In this document: positions 25,128-33,160 of the stretch, piece after piece
Numbering within the stretch: position 1 is the stretch's first letter
Layout: the number at the start of each line of letters is the position of its first letter
Origin: Paenibacillus durus ATCC 35681
GTDB lineage: Bacteria > Bacillota > Bacilli > Paenibacillales > Paenibacillaceae
DNA length: 64,000 bases
Assembly (NCBI RefSeq): GCF_000993825.1
Contig: NZ_CP011114.1
Span: 2,480,001-2,544,000, forward strand
Reading direction: 5' to 3'
Translations under genes and position numbers: made by a program
Notes under the pieces: model-generated
The model's database searches: none
Told to the model about the DNA's origin: nothing
What the model saw: only the letters and a program-made list of their open reading frames with translations

Positions 25128-26387
25128 ATGAACGGAGTGAACTCGCTCTTGATAAGCTATGACGTATCCAAGCGCCAGGCTGCGCATTTTCTTCTAAAGC
25201 ATCAACGGCTCGGCCCATACCGCCTGCCAGGCGGGAAAGCAAGCGTGTACCAGTACATCCGACATGTCAACTGTATCCAGTACGACCCCCTGAATATAAC
25301 CGGCCATAATCACGAGCTTGTGCTACAAGCTCGCATCCCCGGCTTTACGCCAGGGTTGGCACAAGAGCTGCTATATAAGGACAGGCTGCTCCTCGACGGC
25401 TGGGACAAGAACATGTCGATCTTTTGCACGGAAGATTGGCCATATTTTCGCAGACTAAGGGAACGCGCAGCCCAGCGGCACGGCTCCAATGAAGCCGTGA
25501 TGGCGCTTGTCCACAAGGTTCGCGCGGAGATTGCGGCGCGCGGTCCGCTCTCCTCGCTCGATTTGGACTTTAAAGACAAAGTGGACTGGGCCTGGGCTCC
25601 CGCCAGGCTGTCCCGCGCGGCGCTGGAGAGCATGTATTATTGGGGAGAGCTGTCCATCCATCACCGGGTTCACACCCGCCGCTATTATGATTTTACGGCA
25701 AAGCTGCTGCCGGAAGATCTTCTTGCCGAACCGGAGCCTAACAGGGCGGAAGAATCGTACCATGACTGGTATGTGCTGCGGAGAATTGGAGCAATCGGCC
25801 TGCTGTGGAACAGGTCCGGCGATGGCTGGCTGGGAATAAGCGGTCTCAAGAGCGGGGAGCGCGCCGCCGCAATCCGGCGGCTGCTGCTTGCCGATTCCAT
25901 CAGGGAAGTGAGGGTGGAAGGCATCAAGCCGCCGCTTTATGTTCGAACCTCCGACGCCTCTGATCTGGAAACGATTCTGAACGGCAGGCCCGGCGATAAT
26001 CCATTCGAAACCGGACATTATGCCACGGCTTTGGCCCCTCTCGACAATTTAATCTGGGACAGAGAGCTTATTCGTCAGCTGTTCGGCTTTCAGTACCGGT
26101 GGGAGGTGTACAAGCCCGCTGAGGAACGCACTTATGGTTACTACGTGCTGCCGCTGCTCTATAATGACCGTTTTGCCGCCAGATTCGAGCCGGTTCTGGA
26201 CAGAACGTCCGGTGATCTTATCATCCGGAACTGGTGGTGGGAAGCCGAAGAGGGTCCTCATATATCCGGCTTGCTGGAGGCAGCGAAATCCGCGGTTTCC
26301 TCGCTTGCCCTCTCCTTAGGTGCAATCAGAATAACGGCGGCGCCCCCTGTGGCGGCCCAGAGCGGCATTGAAGAATGGAATGAATAA
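25128..26387 (+). CDS. YcaQ/AlkZ-type winged-helix DNA glycosylase
   Basis: Member of the HTH_42 family that excises bulky alkylated bases and unhooks interstrand crosslinks. The N-terminal winged-helix region is followed by IQYDPLN (Q at about residue 51), the Q-phi-D catalytic motif that marks the E. coli YcaQ subgroup, as opposed to the Q-phi-Q of antibiotic-resistance AlkZ. A C-terminal block LDNLIWDRELIRQLFGFQYRWEVYKPAEER is also typical. The ATG at 25128 lies only 8 nt from the predicted transcript start; a TTG at 25149 with CGGAG upstream is an alternative start. Confidence 0.85.
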   Translation: MNGVNSLLISYDVSKRQAAHFLLKHQRLGPYRLPGGKASVYQYIRHVNCIQYDPLNITGHNHELVLQARIPGFTPGLAQELLYKDRLLLDGWDKNMSIFCTEDWPYFRRLRERAAQRHGSNEAVMALVHKVRAEIAARGPLSSLDLDFKDKVDWAWAPARLSRAALESMYYWGELSIHHRVHTRRYYDFTAKLLPEDLLAEPEPNRAEESYHDWYVLRRIGAIGLLWNRSGDGWLGISGLKSGERAAAIRRLLLADSIREVRVEGIKPPLYVRTSDASDLETILNGRPGDNPFETGHYATALAPLDNLIWDRELIRQLFGFQYRWEVYKPAEERTYGYYVLPLLYNDRFAARFEPVLDRTSGDLIIRNWWWEAEEGPHISGLLEAAKSAVSSLALSLGAIRITAAPPVAAQSGIEEWNE

Positions 26388-26446
26388 AGCCTCTGCCGGC
26401 ATTCCTGCCAGTCAGAGGCTCAATGTCCAGTTAATATTCACTGGCT

Positions 26447-26965
26447 TTAGCGATTGGGCCGCTTCAATTCGGCGGAAGAATCGCCGCCAATTAAATCTTC
26501 GTCATCCAGTTTGCCTTCCAGCCCCAGCTTTATGTACAGCTCCGAACAATAACCCTGCAGCTTCAGCTCCAAGGCGCTGGCTTTATTCTTGAACCGCTTC
26601 AGTTCCCTGATTATGCGGGTCCTGCCGGCAGGAGTAAACGTGTCCTGGATTCGTTCCTTGAAATAATCGTGAACAATATAATTTCTCTGCTTCCAGACAT
26701 GATGCAGCTGCGTCGTCTCTTCCTCCGAGAAAGGAAAATGATGCTGTATCTCTTTAATGAGCTGACCAAGTGAATTGCCGAGTTTACGTTGATATAAATC
26801 CGTAAGCTCCGCCTCGGACGGTAAGGTCCCCTGGGAAAGCTTCGTCAGCAGGAGCAGGTTGGTAAGTTGCTGCTCCAATGCCTGGCAGTAATAGACGGCC
26901 AGTCCAAAATAGGCGAACAGCTCTTTGGAATGTTCACTTTGCGGTAATTGTGTGTCCTCCTTCAT
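26447..26965 (-). CDS. Hypothetical protein with HEPN-type RX4HXY motif
   Basis: A 172-aa helical protein. The segment RNYIVHDYF fits the RX4HXY active-site motif of HEPN domains (HepT-like toxins and other RNases), and the mostly helical flanks (AYFGLAVYYCQALEQQLTNLLLL before, IIRELKRFKNKASALELKL after) are consistent with a HEPN four-helix core. There is no adjacent MntA-type nucleotidyltransferase, which would be the partner in a HepT/MntA toxin-antitoxin pair. A non-toxin HEPN protein is therefore as likely. GGAGGG precedes the ATG. Confidence 0.55.
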   Translation of the reverse strand: MKEDTQLPQSEHSKELFAYFGLAVYYCQALEQQLTNLLLLTKLSQGTLPSEAELTDLYQRKLGNSLGQLIKEIQHHFPFSEEETTQLHHVWKQRNYIVHDYFKERIQDTFTPAGRTRIIRELKRFKNKASALELKLQGYCSELYIKLGLEGKLDDEDLIGGDSSAELKRPNR

Positions 26966-27310
26966 CTGCCCTCCGTCATTATGTAGCGTTGTTGTTAAAT
27001 AATTATCTGACGTCTATGTATGGATGTAAACCTCTGCTTTCTACATTCTAACAATTCGCCGGGCTCTTGTTAATACCCTCTTCCTTCTACGCTTCCTTTT
27101 AAGATATTCTTATGGCTCATGACATATAAAAGCCAGCTTTCCGCAAAAGCTGGCCCGTTACTCTACTGCGTTGTGATTGCTTACGAACATTTTCAAGCCA
27201 ATACAGCAACAGCTTCGCTTATTTGGCTGCAGGGACGAATCGGCAAATGCCATCCTCCGCCCCCTTCACGCTGCTTCCCGGCTTGGCATACAGTCCCAGA
27301 TTCCCTGAAG
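26966..27310. other. Gene-free intergenic region with one terminator
   Basis: About 345 nt between the HEPN-type gene and the CobW-family gene, both on the minus strand. I see the terminator at 27122-27154 and no convincing gene; a 90-codon plus-strand frame here has no ribosome binding site and no recognisable features. Confidence 0.5.
27122..27154 (-). terminator. Intrinsic terminator downstream of the CobW-family gene
   Basis: GCCAGCTTT (27132-27140) pairs with AAAGCTGGC (27146-27154), with TTTTAT following on the minus strand. It lies about 160 nt beyond the CobW-family stop. Confidence 0.75.
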
Positions 27311-28357
27311 CTACAAGCCCCGTTTTATGGTCCCTGGCAGGGTAAATCCCCGTCCTTCCAGCTTCAGCAGTTTCTTCCGCAGATCCCCTGACGAGAAGTG
27401 CTCCCCGATAAATACAGCCACGTCCGTGACCTCTCCCTGCGGGTTAATCTTTAGAAAGTCCGACTCCCGGTACGCGTACTGGAACAGAAAGCGCCCCGAA
27501 GTATCATTAAAGGTAAGCACACCCTTCGCCCTGTATACGTCCCCGGGCAGTTCTTTGATAAAGGCTTCAAATTCCACACTGTTAATCGGATTCTTAAAAA
27601 AGTGCGTATATGCCATCACATGATCATGTGCAGCCCGTTTGGGATCAACGGCATTCTTCTCCCCTGCCTCCGTCAAGCCCTCGCCTGAAATCGAAGCCAA
27701 GGAATCCGTTTCCGGCGCATGCTCCGAGATTTCCGTAAAAGCTGTGTTATCCGTGCGGTCGATCAGACTTTCCGGTTCCACCTCGCATCGTACCGCCGGA
27801 ATAATCTCCGCGAACGCATTCCATTTGCGCAGAACCCCGTTTACTTCCTCCGCTTCTTCCGGGGACACGCGGTCCGTTTTGTTCAGAATCAGCACGGAAG
27901 CGCTGCGGATTTGCTCCTGCATCAGCCGGTATGAGGCCCCTTTCTGCTCTCTGTGCAGCTGAAGCAGATGGGCGGCGTCAACTACGGTGATCAGGCCCTT
28001 TAATTCGACGTTGCTATAGAGCGAGGTTTCCGTCACATTATCAATGATATCTAGAGGATTGGCCGCTCCCGTCGCTTCAATGACGATGACATCCGGCGAC
28101 TCTTTTTTCACCAGGGTATTAAGCTCCATACTGAGATCCGCGCTTGCGGAGCAGCAGATGCAGCCACCGAGCAGTTCCGCCATCGGCACCGATTTATCGA
28201 CCATCATGCCGTCGAAGTTGACCTCTCCGAGCTCGTTCATGACAACGGCCGGACGCAGGTCTTGATCTTTCCAATACTCCAGCAATCGGTACAGCAGAGT
28301 TGTTTTGCCGCTGCCAAGAAAGCCTGACAGTATATATACAGGAATGGTTCTATCCAT
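27311..28357 (-). CDS. CobW/COG0523-family GTPase metallochaperone
   Basis: G3E-family GTPase that delivers or allocates metals such as zinc. Walker A is GFLGSGKTT (residues about 12-20), followed by the metal-site motif GGCICC (CxCC) at about residue 64, ITVVDAAH (Walker B region) and NKTD (base recognition). The C-terminal CobW domain holds AYTHFFKNPINSVEFEAF and ends near GRGFTLPGTIKRGL. A Glu/Asp-rich insertion of about 40 residues precedes it. AAAGGAG-like GGGAGAGA precedes the ATG. It is divergent from moaB. I see no Zur or other operator I can name. Confidence 0.85.
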   Translation of the reverse strand: MDRTIPVYILSGFLGSGKTTLLYRLLEYWKDQDLRPAVVMNELGEVNFDGMMVDKSVPMAELLGGCICCSASADLSMELNTLVKKESPDVIVIEATGAANPLDIIDNVTETSLYSNVELKGLITVVDAAHLLQLHREQKGASYRLMQEQIRSASVLILNKTDRVSPEEAEEVNGVLRKWNAFAEIIPAVRCEVEPESLIDRTDNTAFTEISEHAPETDSLASISGEGLTEAGEKNAVDPKRAAHDHVMAYTHFFKNPINSVEFEAFIKELPGDVYRAKGVLTFNDTSGRFLFQYAYRESDFLKINPQGEVTDVAVFIGEHFSSGDLRKKLLKLEGRGFTLPGTIKRGL

Positions 28358-28566
28358 ATCTCATTCTCTCCCAATGTATCTGTTCTGTAAGCGAGTGTAC
28401 TACATTCCTTACCGGCGAAGCAACCTCAGCAAAATAATGTATACGCTTTCCAAGTAAACGCTCACAGCTTCCCACTTTCTCTTTTCTTGCAAGCTGGCAT
28501 CTCTTTCCCCTATGATAGTGGCGTATGCGAATCATGTAAATTTGCGGCAAGGAGTGAAGAAGACCT

Positions 28567-29082
28567 ATGAATTCAGTCGAACAGCACCGCAAGGAAGCCC
28601 CGGATTCGGTCAATTGCTATATTATTACGGTTTCCGACACCCGGACGATGGATACGGATAAAGGCGGCAGCCTTATTGAGACGCTGCTGGAAGAATCTGG
28701 CTATAAGATTGCCGGGCGGATCATTGTCAAGGATGATTATGACGATATCCGCGAACTTATTCACGAATGTGCAGGAGATAGCGGCATCGAGGCCGTGCTG
28801 CTTACGGGCGGCACCGGCATTGCTCCCCGCGACACCACCTACGAGGCGGTCAAGTCGCTGCTGGACAAAGAAATGCCCGGATTCGGGGAAATATTCCGTT
28901 ATTTGAGCTTTGCCGAGGATATCGGAACCGCAGCGATCCTGAGCCGCGCGGTAGCCGGTACAATCGGCAGCACCGCCGTGTTCTCCATGCCCGGGTCCGT
29001 TGGAGCGGTTAAGCTTGCAATGACTCGGCTAATTATTCCTGAGCTGCGCCATGTGATGCGGGAGATTTATAAATCCTCCTGA
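28567..29082 (+). CDS. moaB: Molybdopterin adenylyltransferase family protein MoaB
   Basis: MoaB/MogA protein of molybdenum cofactor biosynthesis, which adenylylates molybdopterin before metal insertion. Motifs: ITVSDTRTMDTDKGG, LLTGGTGIAPRDTT and the C-terminal FSMPGSVGAVKLAM. Length 171 aa fits bacterial MoaB. AAGGAG lies 12 nt before the ATG. A good terminator follows at 29103-29133, so it is monocistronic. No other moa or moe genes are nearby. Molybdenum use is consistent with nitrate reductase or nitrogenase elsewhere in the genome. Confidence 0.92.
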   Translation: MNSVEQHRKEAPDSVNCYIITVSDTRTMDTDKGGSLIETLLEESGYKIAGRIIVKDDYDDIRELIHECAGDSGIEAVLLTGGTGIAPRDTTYEAVKSLLDKEMPGFGEIFRYLSFAEDIGTAAILSRAVAGTIGSTAVFSMPGSVGAVKLAMTRLIIPELRHVMREIYKSS

Positions 29083-29102
29083 AATCTCTCTCCAGCATCT
29101 GT

Positions 29103-29133
29103 AACCGGACCCTGAATGGGGTCTGGTTTTTTT
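29103..29133 (+). terminator. Intrinsic terminator after moaB
   Basis: AACCGGACCC/GGGGTCTGGTT (29103-29112 with 29118-29128) followed by a run of seven T. Confidence 0.85.
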
Positions 29134-29136
29134 GCA

Positions 29137-29165
29137 TTGACACGGTCCATTTTCCCCGATATAAT
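29137..29165 (+). promoter_or_regulatory. Consensus sigma-A promoter of the ArsR-ABC operon
   Basis: TTGACA (29137-29142), 17-nt spacer, TATAAT (29160-29165): a perfect consensus. Transcription should start near 29172. Confidence 0.88.
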
Positions 29166-29171
29166 GTTGAA

Positions 29172-29188
29172 CACTTTTCGCGAAAGTG
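29172..29188. promoter_or_regulatory. Palindrome at the transcription start (operator candidate)
   Basis: CACTTT-TCGCG-AAAGTG is an inverted repeat covering the predicted +1 to +17 of the operon. Its placement just after a consensus promoter suggests repression. Confidence 0.5.
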
Positions 29189-29194
29189 GTTTTT

Positions 29195-29214
29195 GATTAA
29201 CCATCCGGTTAATC
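29195..29214. promoter_or_regulatory. Second palindrome in the 5' leader (operator candidate)
   Basis: GATTAACC-ATCC-GGTTAATC, a perfect 8-bp inverted repeat between the promoter and the first start codon. Probably a binding site for the ArsR-type protein encoded immediately downstream. Confidence 0.55.
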
Positions 29215-29227
29215 GGAAAGGAACTTA

Positions 29228-30262
29228 ATGAGCTCATTACCATTATTGCACCGTAAAATCAAAACCGTTGTCAGTCCCTTCCATGAAATGCTATGCAGCC
29301 TGCATGTGCTGTACCAGCCGGAGCATCATCCAAGGCGGCTAGAGTGGTCTCAGGAGCTGCTGAAAAAAATGCCGCCCCAGCTTCGGGATGGCATCCGTCA
29401 AGTTGGCGGATGGACCGACTGCTGGACCGCATTAGTTGACCTGGCAGACCATGCCGGACAGCCTATGACCTGCCGGAAAGGCATTGATGCGCTGAGCACC
29501 CAACCGGACGCCGAGCTGATCCACTTGGCATTGAACAATAGAGTGCCAATTGGAAGCATCATCCAATGGATGAACGGCACAAGAGGGCTGGAAGATCAGG
29601 AACTAGAGGAGGCCGGGCTGACGCTGCTTGACTCGCTGGAGGAATTCCGCAAGCTGCTTACAGGCACGCTTGCCGAGTACGAGGAATCTTTTTTTCGCCG
29701 GGAATGGCAGGATGTCGAGCCATGGCTGCAGACGGCCGCCGCCGCCTTTCAGCAGGAGGCCGAAAAGTCCGTAGAAAAAGCCCTTGCTTCCCTGCATCCG
29801 CGCTTGTTTGCGGAGAATGGGGAGATTACCGCACAGAAAGCGAATACCTACCATTTTTCCTATGACAGCCTGGAGCATATTTATGTGTTTCCCAGCACCT
29901 TTATATTTCCCCATCTCTTAATCGGCTGGTACGGAAAAGATCTCTATTTGCCGCTTGCCGTCGACATTCCTGAGCTGCCGTACAGCGAAGCTCCGCCGGC
30001 CGACCTGCTCCTGCGTTTCAAGGCGCTTGGCGACGAGACCCGGCTCAAGATCGTGAAGCTGCTGTGGAAAGGACCGCACTGCACAAAGCAGCTTGCTCCC
30101 GTCCTTGGGATATCCGAAGCGGCTGTGTCCAAGCATCTGAAGCTTCTGACCGAAGCCGGTCTGATCAGGGCCAAACGCCGGGGGAACTATCAGTTTTACT
30201 CCGCCGACAAGGAGGAATTTGAGATGACGCTTGTGCTGCAAAGACAGTTTCTGGAGCAGTAA
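29228..30262 (+). CDS. Large ArsR-type regulator with C-terminal winged helix
   Basis: A 344-aa protein in which the DNA-binding domain lies at the C-terminus (about residues 255-335: LLRFKALGDETRLKIVKLLWKG, APVLGISEAAVSKHLKLLTEAGLI, KRRGNYQFYS). The N-terminal 250 residues are mostly helical and unrecognised; they may sense the ligand. It heads an operon with an ABC-2-type exporter behind two palindromes that are probably its own operators. AAAGGA precedes the ATG. The signal is unknown. Confidence 0.8.
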   Translation: MSSLPLLHRKIKTVVSPFHEMLCSLHVLYQPEHHPRRLEWSQELLKKMPPQLRDGIRQVGGWTDCWTALVDLADHAGQPMTCRKGIDALSTQPDAELIHLALNNRVPIGSIIQWMNGTRGLEDQELEEAGLTLLDSLEEFRKLLTGTLAEYEESFFRREWQDVEPWLQTAAAAFQQEAEKSVEKALASLHPRLFAENGEITAQKANTYHFSYDSLEHIYVFPSTFIFPHLLIGWYGKDLYLPLAVDIPELPYSEAPPADLLLRFKALGDETRLKIVKLLWKGPHCTKQLAPVLGISEAAVSKHLKLLTEAGLIRAKRRGNYQFYSADKEEFEMTLVLQRQFLEQ

Positions 30263-30296
30263 CTTTAACAAGAGCCGTATAAAGGAGCGCTGATTC

Positions 30297-31094
30297 ATGT
30301 GGCATACCGCCCTCGCAACTTTGGTCAGGAACCAAAGGTCCAATCTTAGAGCTTATCCCTGGACGTTTACGTTCGGCCACATCATTGATGGAACGTATCT
30401 CGTCCTTGTCACCTATTTTTCCTATGTATATCTGATTAGTGGCGATGTTGAGACCCGGTTTGCCGCGTATGCGGGCACCTCCGATTATTTAACGTATGTC
30501 ATGATCGGCGGGGCGCTGAGTCTGTTCTCGGTAAGCATGATTATGAATGTTTCGAGGGCACTGATTACGGAGTGGCGGGAAGGCACATTGGAAGCGCTGC
30601 TGCTCTCTCCTTCCAGCCGTTTCGGTTATTTTGCGGGGACTGCCGTTCAGCAGCTTATGCGTAGTCTGTTCGAGCTTGCGGTCGTGCTGATTTTCGGAAT
30701 TGCGGCGGGTTTGAAGCTGCCTGATTTCGATGCATTGTCCGTACTGTTCGGCGTTTTCGCCTACCTGCTGTCCTGTTTCTCCATGGGACTTCTGCTGGGA
30801 TGCGTTATGCTGCATACGCGGGATACTTTTTTTGTGCAAAATACGCTGTTCGCGTTTACCGCCCTGTTATGTGGATTTCAGTTCCCCCGGGAGTATCTGC
30901 CCGAAGCTCTGCGGCTAACGGGGAATCTGTTTCCCTTGACCGATGCGCTGGCGCTGCTGCGGGGAAGCTTGCTGACGGGCGGGGTCATCCGGTTTGGCGA
31001 TATTGTTCCTGTCCTGCTGCTCTGCGCCGTCTATATCGCGCTAGCTCTCTGGAGCGGCAGAAGGATCGAGCGGCGAATGTTCGAGCGGTATTGA
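30297..31094 (+). CDS. ABC-2-type transporter permease (first)
   Basis: Six-helix permease of the ABC-2/DrrB type. It starts with a hydrophilic segment (LATLVRNQRSNLRAYPWTFTFG) and includes the conserved cytoplasmic block ALITEWREGTLEALLLSP (residues about 90-110), typical of ABC-2 permeases. AAGGAG lies 7 nt before the ATG. Second gene of the operon, co-transcribed with the ATPase and a second permease; two non-identical permeases imply a heterodimeric membrane part. Exported substrate unknown. Confidence 0.85.
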   Translation: MWHTALATLVRNQRSNLRAYPWTFTFGHIIDGTYLVLVTYFSYVYLISGDVETRFAAYAGTSDYLTYVMIGGALSLFSVSMIMNVSRALITEWREGTLEALLLSPSSRFGYFAGTAVQQLMRSLFELAVVLIFGIAAGLKLPDFDALSVLFGVFAYLLSCFSMGLLLGCVMLHTRDTFFVQNTLFAFTALLCGFQFPREYLPEALRLTGNLFPLTDALALLRGSLLTGGVIRFGDIVPVLLLCAVYIALALWSGRRIERRMFERY

Positions 31095-31150
31095 AAGGAG
31101 ATTTTGTGCAGAACGGTAGGCACTACATAAGAAGAAAGGCTGTGAACAGG

Positions 31151-32179
31151 ATGATCGTAATGAACGAAGTTACCAAAATATACGAAACTAAGAACAGGCT
31201 TGGCTGGTTGCGCGCCGAACGTGTGAAGACTGAAGCGGTAAAATCGCTGTCGCTCACTCTTGAGCCTGGACAAATCACGGGTCTGCTAGGACTTAACGGA
31301 GCCGGCAAAACGACGACCATCCGCATGCTGTCCACCCTGCTTGATCCGACGGAAGGCAGCATTGAGGTCGACGGACTCGACATGAACCGCAGCCGCAGCG
31401 CCATTCAGCAAAAAGTGAATATGATCGCAGGCGGCGAACGGATGCTGTATTGGCGGCTTACGGGACGAGAGAACCTCCACTATTTCGGTTCTTTGTACGG
31501 TCTGGACTCCGCCCGTCTCCGGCTGGAAAGCGACCGGCTGCTAAGCGAGGTAGGTCTTGCTGATGCGGCGGACCGTCCGGTAGAGCAGTATTCCAAAGGC
31601 ATGAAGCAGCGCTTGCAAATCGCCAGGGGCCTCATCAACGACCCGAAATATTTGTTTCTGGATGAGCCGACGCTCGGGCTGGACGCACCGATAGCCAGGC
31701 AGCTGCGCAGTATGGTCCGCAATCTTGCGAAAGAACGGGAGAAAGGCATTCTGCTCACCAGCCACTATCTGCAAGAGGTGGAAGAGCTGTGCGACAACGT
31801 AAACGTGCTGAACCGCGGGGAGCTGCTGATGTGCGACACTCCGGACCGCATTGTGGCAAGGGTGGCGGGCATGCAGACGGCTCATTTTGAGCTAATGGGC
31901 TGGAGGGATGAGCTGAATCCGCTGCTGCTGGAGTATCTTCATACGGAAATCGGACTGAACAGGAAGGAATTGACGGAGCTTCATACGCCCTCTGCCGAAT
32001 CTGGCTCATCCCCCGAGGAACCGGTCCGATTGACGGTAAAAAGCCGTTCGGCCGACAAGCTCATTACCAAGCTTCTGCCCTGGACTTCCGAGAATGGACT
32101 GAAGGTCATCTCCTTTTCTGCCGAGAAGCCTAATCTGGAAGATGCCATCATCCTGCTGTCAGAAGGCAAAGTATCATGA
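31151..32179 (+). CDS. ABC-2-type transporter ATPase (DrrA-like)
   Basis: ATPase of the DrrA/CcmA type: Walker A GLNGAGKTT, Q-loop region IAGGERMLYWRLTGREN, signature YSKGMKQRLQIAR, Walker B YLFLDEPTLGLD, switch LTSH, followed by the DrrA-type C-terminal domain of about 110 residues. It contains an unusual insertion after the first strand (KNRLGWLRAERVKTEAVKSL). I start it at the ATG at 31151, 11 nt after AAAGG; the frame is open far upstream but overlaps the first permease. Stop and next start overlap (ATGA), showing translational coupling. Confidence 0.88.
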   Translation: MIVMNEVTKIYETKNRLGWLRAERVKTEAVKSLSLTLEPGQITGLLGLNGAGKTTTIRMLSTLLDPTEGSIEVDGLDMNRSRSAIQQKVNMIAGGERMLYWRLTGRENLHYFGSLYGLDSARLRLESDRLLSEVGLADAADRPVEQYSKGMKQRLQIARGLINDPKYLFLDEPTLGLDAPIARQLRSMVRNLAKEREKGILLTSHYLQEVEELCDNVNVLNRGELLMCDTPDRIVARVAGMQTAHFELMGWRDELNPLLLEYLHTEIGLNRKELTELHTPSAESGSSPEEPVRLTVKSRSADKLITKLLPWTSENGLKVISFSAEKPNLEDAIILLSEGKVS

Positions 32180-32994
32180 AGCAGCGCGGATGGATGATCT
32201 CGCTCCTGGCGGAAATGTTGAAACAGCACAGAAGCCGCACCAGAGGAAAAGCCGTATTTTTCTCCATGCTGCTCTGGCCCGCGCTTGCCTTTCTGACCTC
32301 TTACTATGCGATGCAGCCCTATCGGACCGGTGAAGGCTCGGCCTTGTCCAGAGTGATCCCTTCCGGCGGAATACCGCTGTTCCTGCTTAGCGGTTATCTC
32401 GTATTTCAGCTGTTCTGGACTACGGTACATTCGGCATGGCTGTTCGAAATGGAACGCAAACAAAGCACACTGGAAATCATCTTCTTGACGCCTTCCTCCA
32501 AAATGGCCTTTTTATACGGCAGATCACTGTACTCCCTGTTTAACGGAATCTGGATGTTCGCGGCATTCTCCTTCCTGACGTTCTGGTTTATCGCCGATCC
32601 CGGGGAGGTGAAATGGGCCGTACTGCTGCCGGTGCTGGCACTTATCGTATGTTCTGCGGTCATCTGGGGAGCGATGCTCAGCGCCGTCTCCCTATTCTCA
32701 CGGGACTCCGGCCTGCTGTACTACATTTTCCAGGCTCCGATGGAGTTGTTCGGGGGTGTGCGCATCCCTCCTTCCGTCTTCCCGGTGTGGGCAAAAGGAC
32801 TGTCCCTGCTCTTTCCCGTTACCTACAGCCTGATCCTCGTTCGCGGGGCGCTGTACGGGAATACCGGCGGACAATGGATGTGGGCGCTAGTCGTATTGGT
32901 CGCTGCCGATGCGGCGCTTGTCTGGTTCACCCGGTATCTGCTCTCCTTGGCCGAGAGACATGCCAGATTTACGGGGAATTGGAGTTTGTTCTGA
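32176..32994 (+). CDS. ABC-2-type transporter permease (second)
   Basis: Six-helix ABC-2 permease with the family block LFEMERKQSTLEIIFLTPSS in the first cytoplasmic loop, divergent in sequence from the first permease. It overlaps the ATPase stop codon by four bases. The membrane part of the exporter is probably a heterodimer of this and the 30297 gene. Last gene of the operon; no T-tailed terminator was seen before the copB-like gene. Confidence 0.85.
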   Translation: MKQRGWMISLLAEMLKQHRSRTRGKAVFFSMLLWPALAFLTSYYAMQPYRTGEGSALSRVIPSGGIPLFLLSGYLVFQLFWTTVHSAWLFEMERKQSTLEIIFLTPSSKMAFLYGRSLYSLFNGIWMFAAFSFLTFWFIADPGEVKWAVLLPVLALIVCSAVIWGAMLSAVSLFSRDSGLLYYIFQAPMELFGGVRIPPSVFPVWAKGLSLLFPVTYSLILVRGALYGNTGGQWMWALVVLVAADAALVWFTRYLLSLAERHARFTGNWSLF

Positions 32995-33057
32995 ATTAGT
33001 TTCATAATTTATATTGGAGAAACTCCCTGAAGTGAGGATGTAACATTAATAATATTA

Positions 33058-33086
33058 TTGACTAAACAGTCCGAAAAGGATAAACT
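33058..33086 (+). promoter_or_regulatory. Promoter of the CopB-type ATPase gene
   Basis: TTGACT (33058-33063), 17-nt spacer, TAAACT (33081-33086). A GACT-AAAC-AGTC dyad overlaps the -35 element and could be a regulator site. Confidence 0.6.
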
Positions 33087-33105
33087 GATATTGAAAGGAG
33101 GTTCT

Positions 33106-33117
33106 ATGAAATTCTGA
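33106..33117 (+). other. Three-codon mini-ORF with perfect ribosome binding site
   Basis: AAAGGAGG (33094-33101) is followed 4 nt later by ATG AAA TTC TGA. The ATPase itself starts at 33161 with a weaker site (GAGGTG). It may be a decaying gene start or a minimal regulatory ORF; I cannot tell. Confidence 0.35.
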
Positions 33118-33160
33118 TGATCATATCGAGTATTTAAAAAGTAAGAACAGAGGTGCTTTT

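Noticed and set aside
26388..26420. AGCCTCTG/CAGAGGCT hairpin after the YcaQ-like gene as a terminator
   Set aside because: No T-tract on either strand. It may still be a weak 3' structure.
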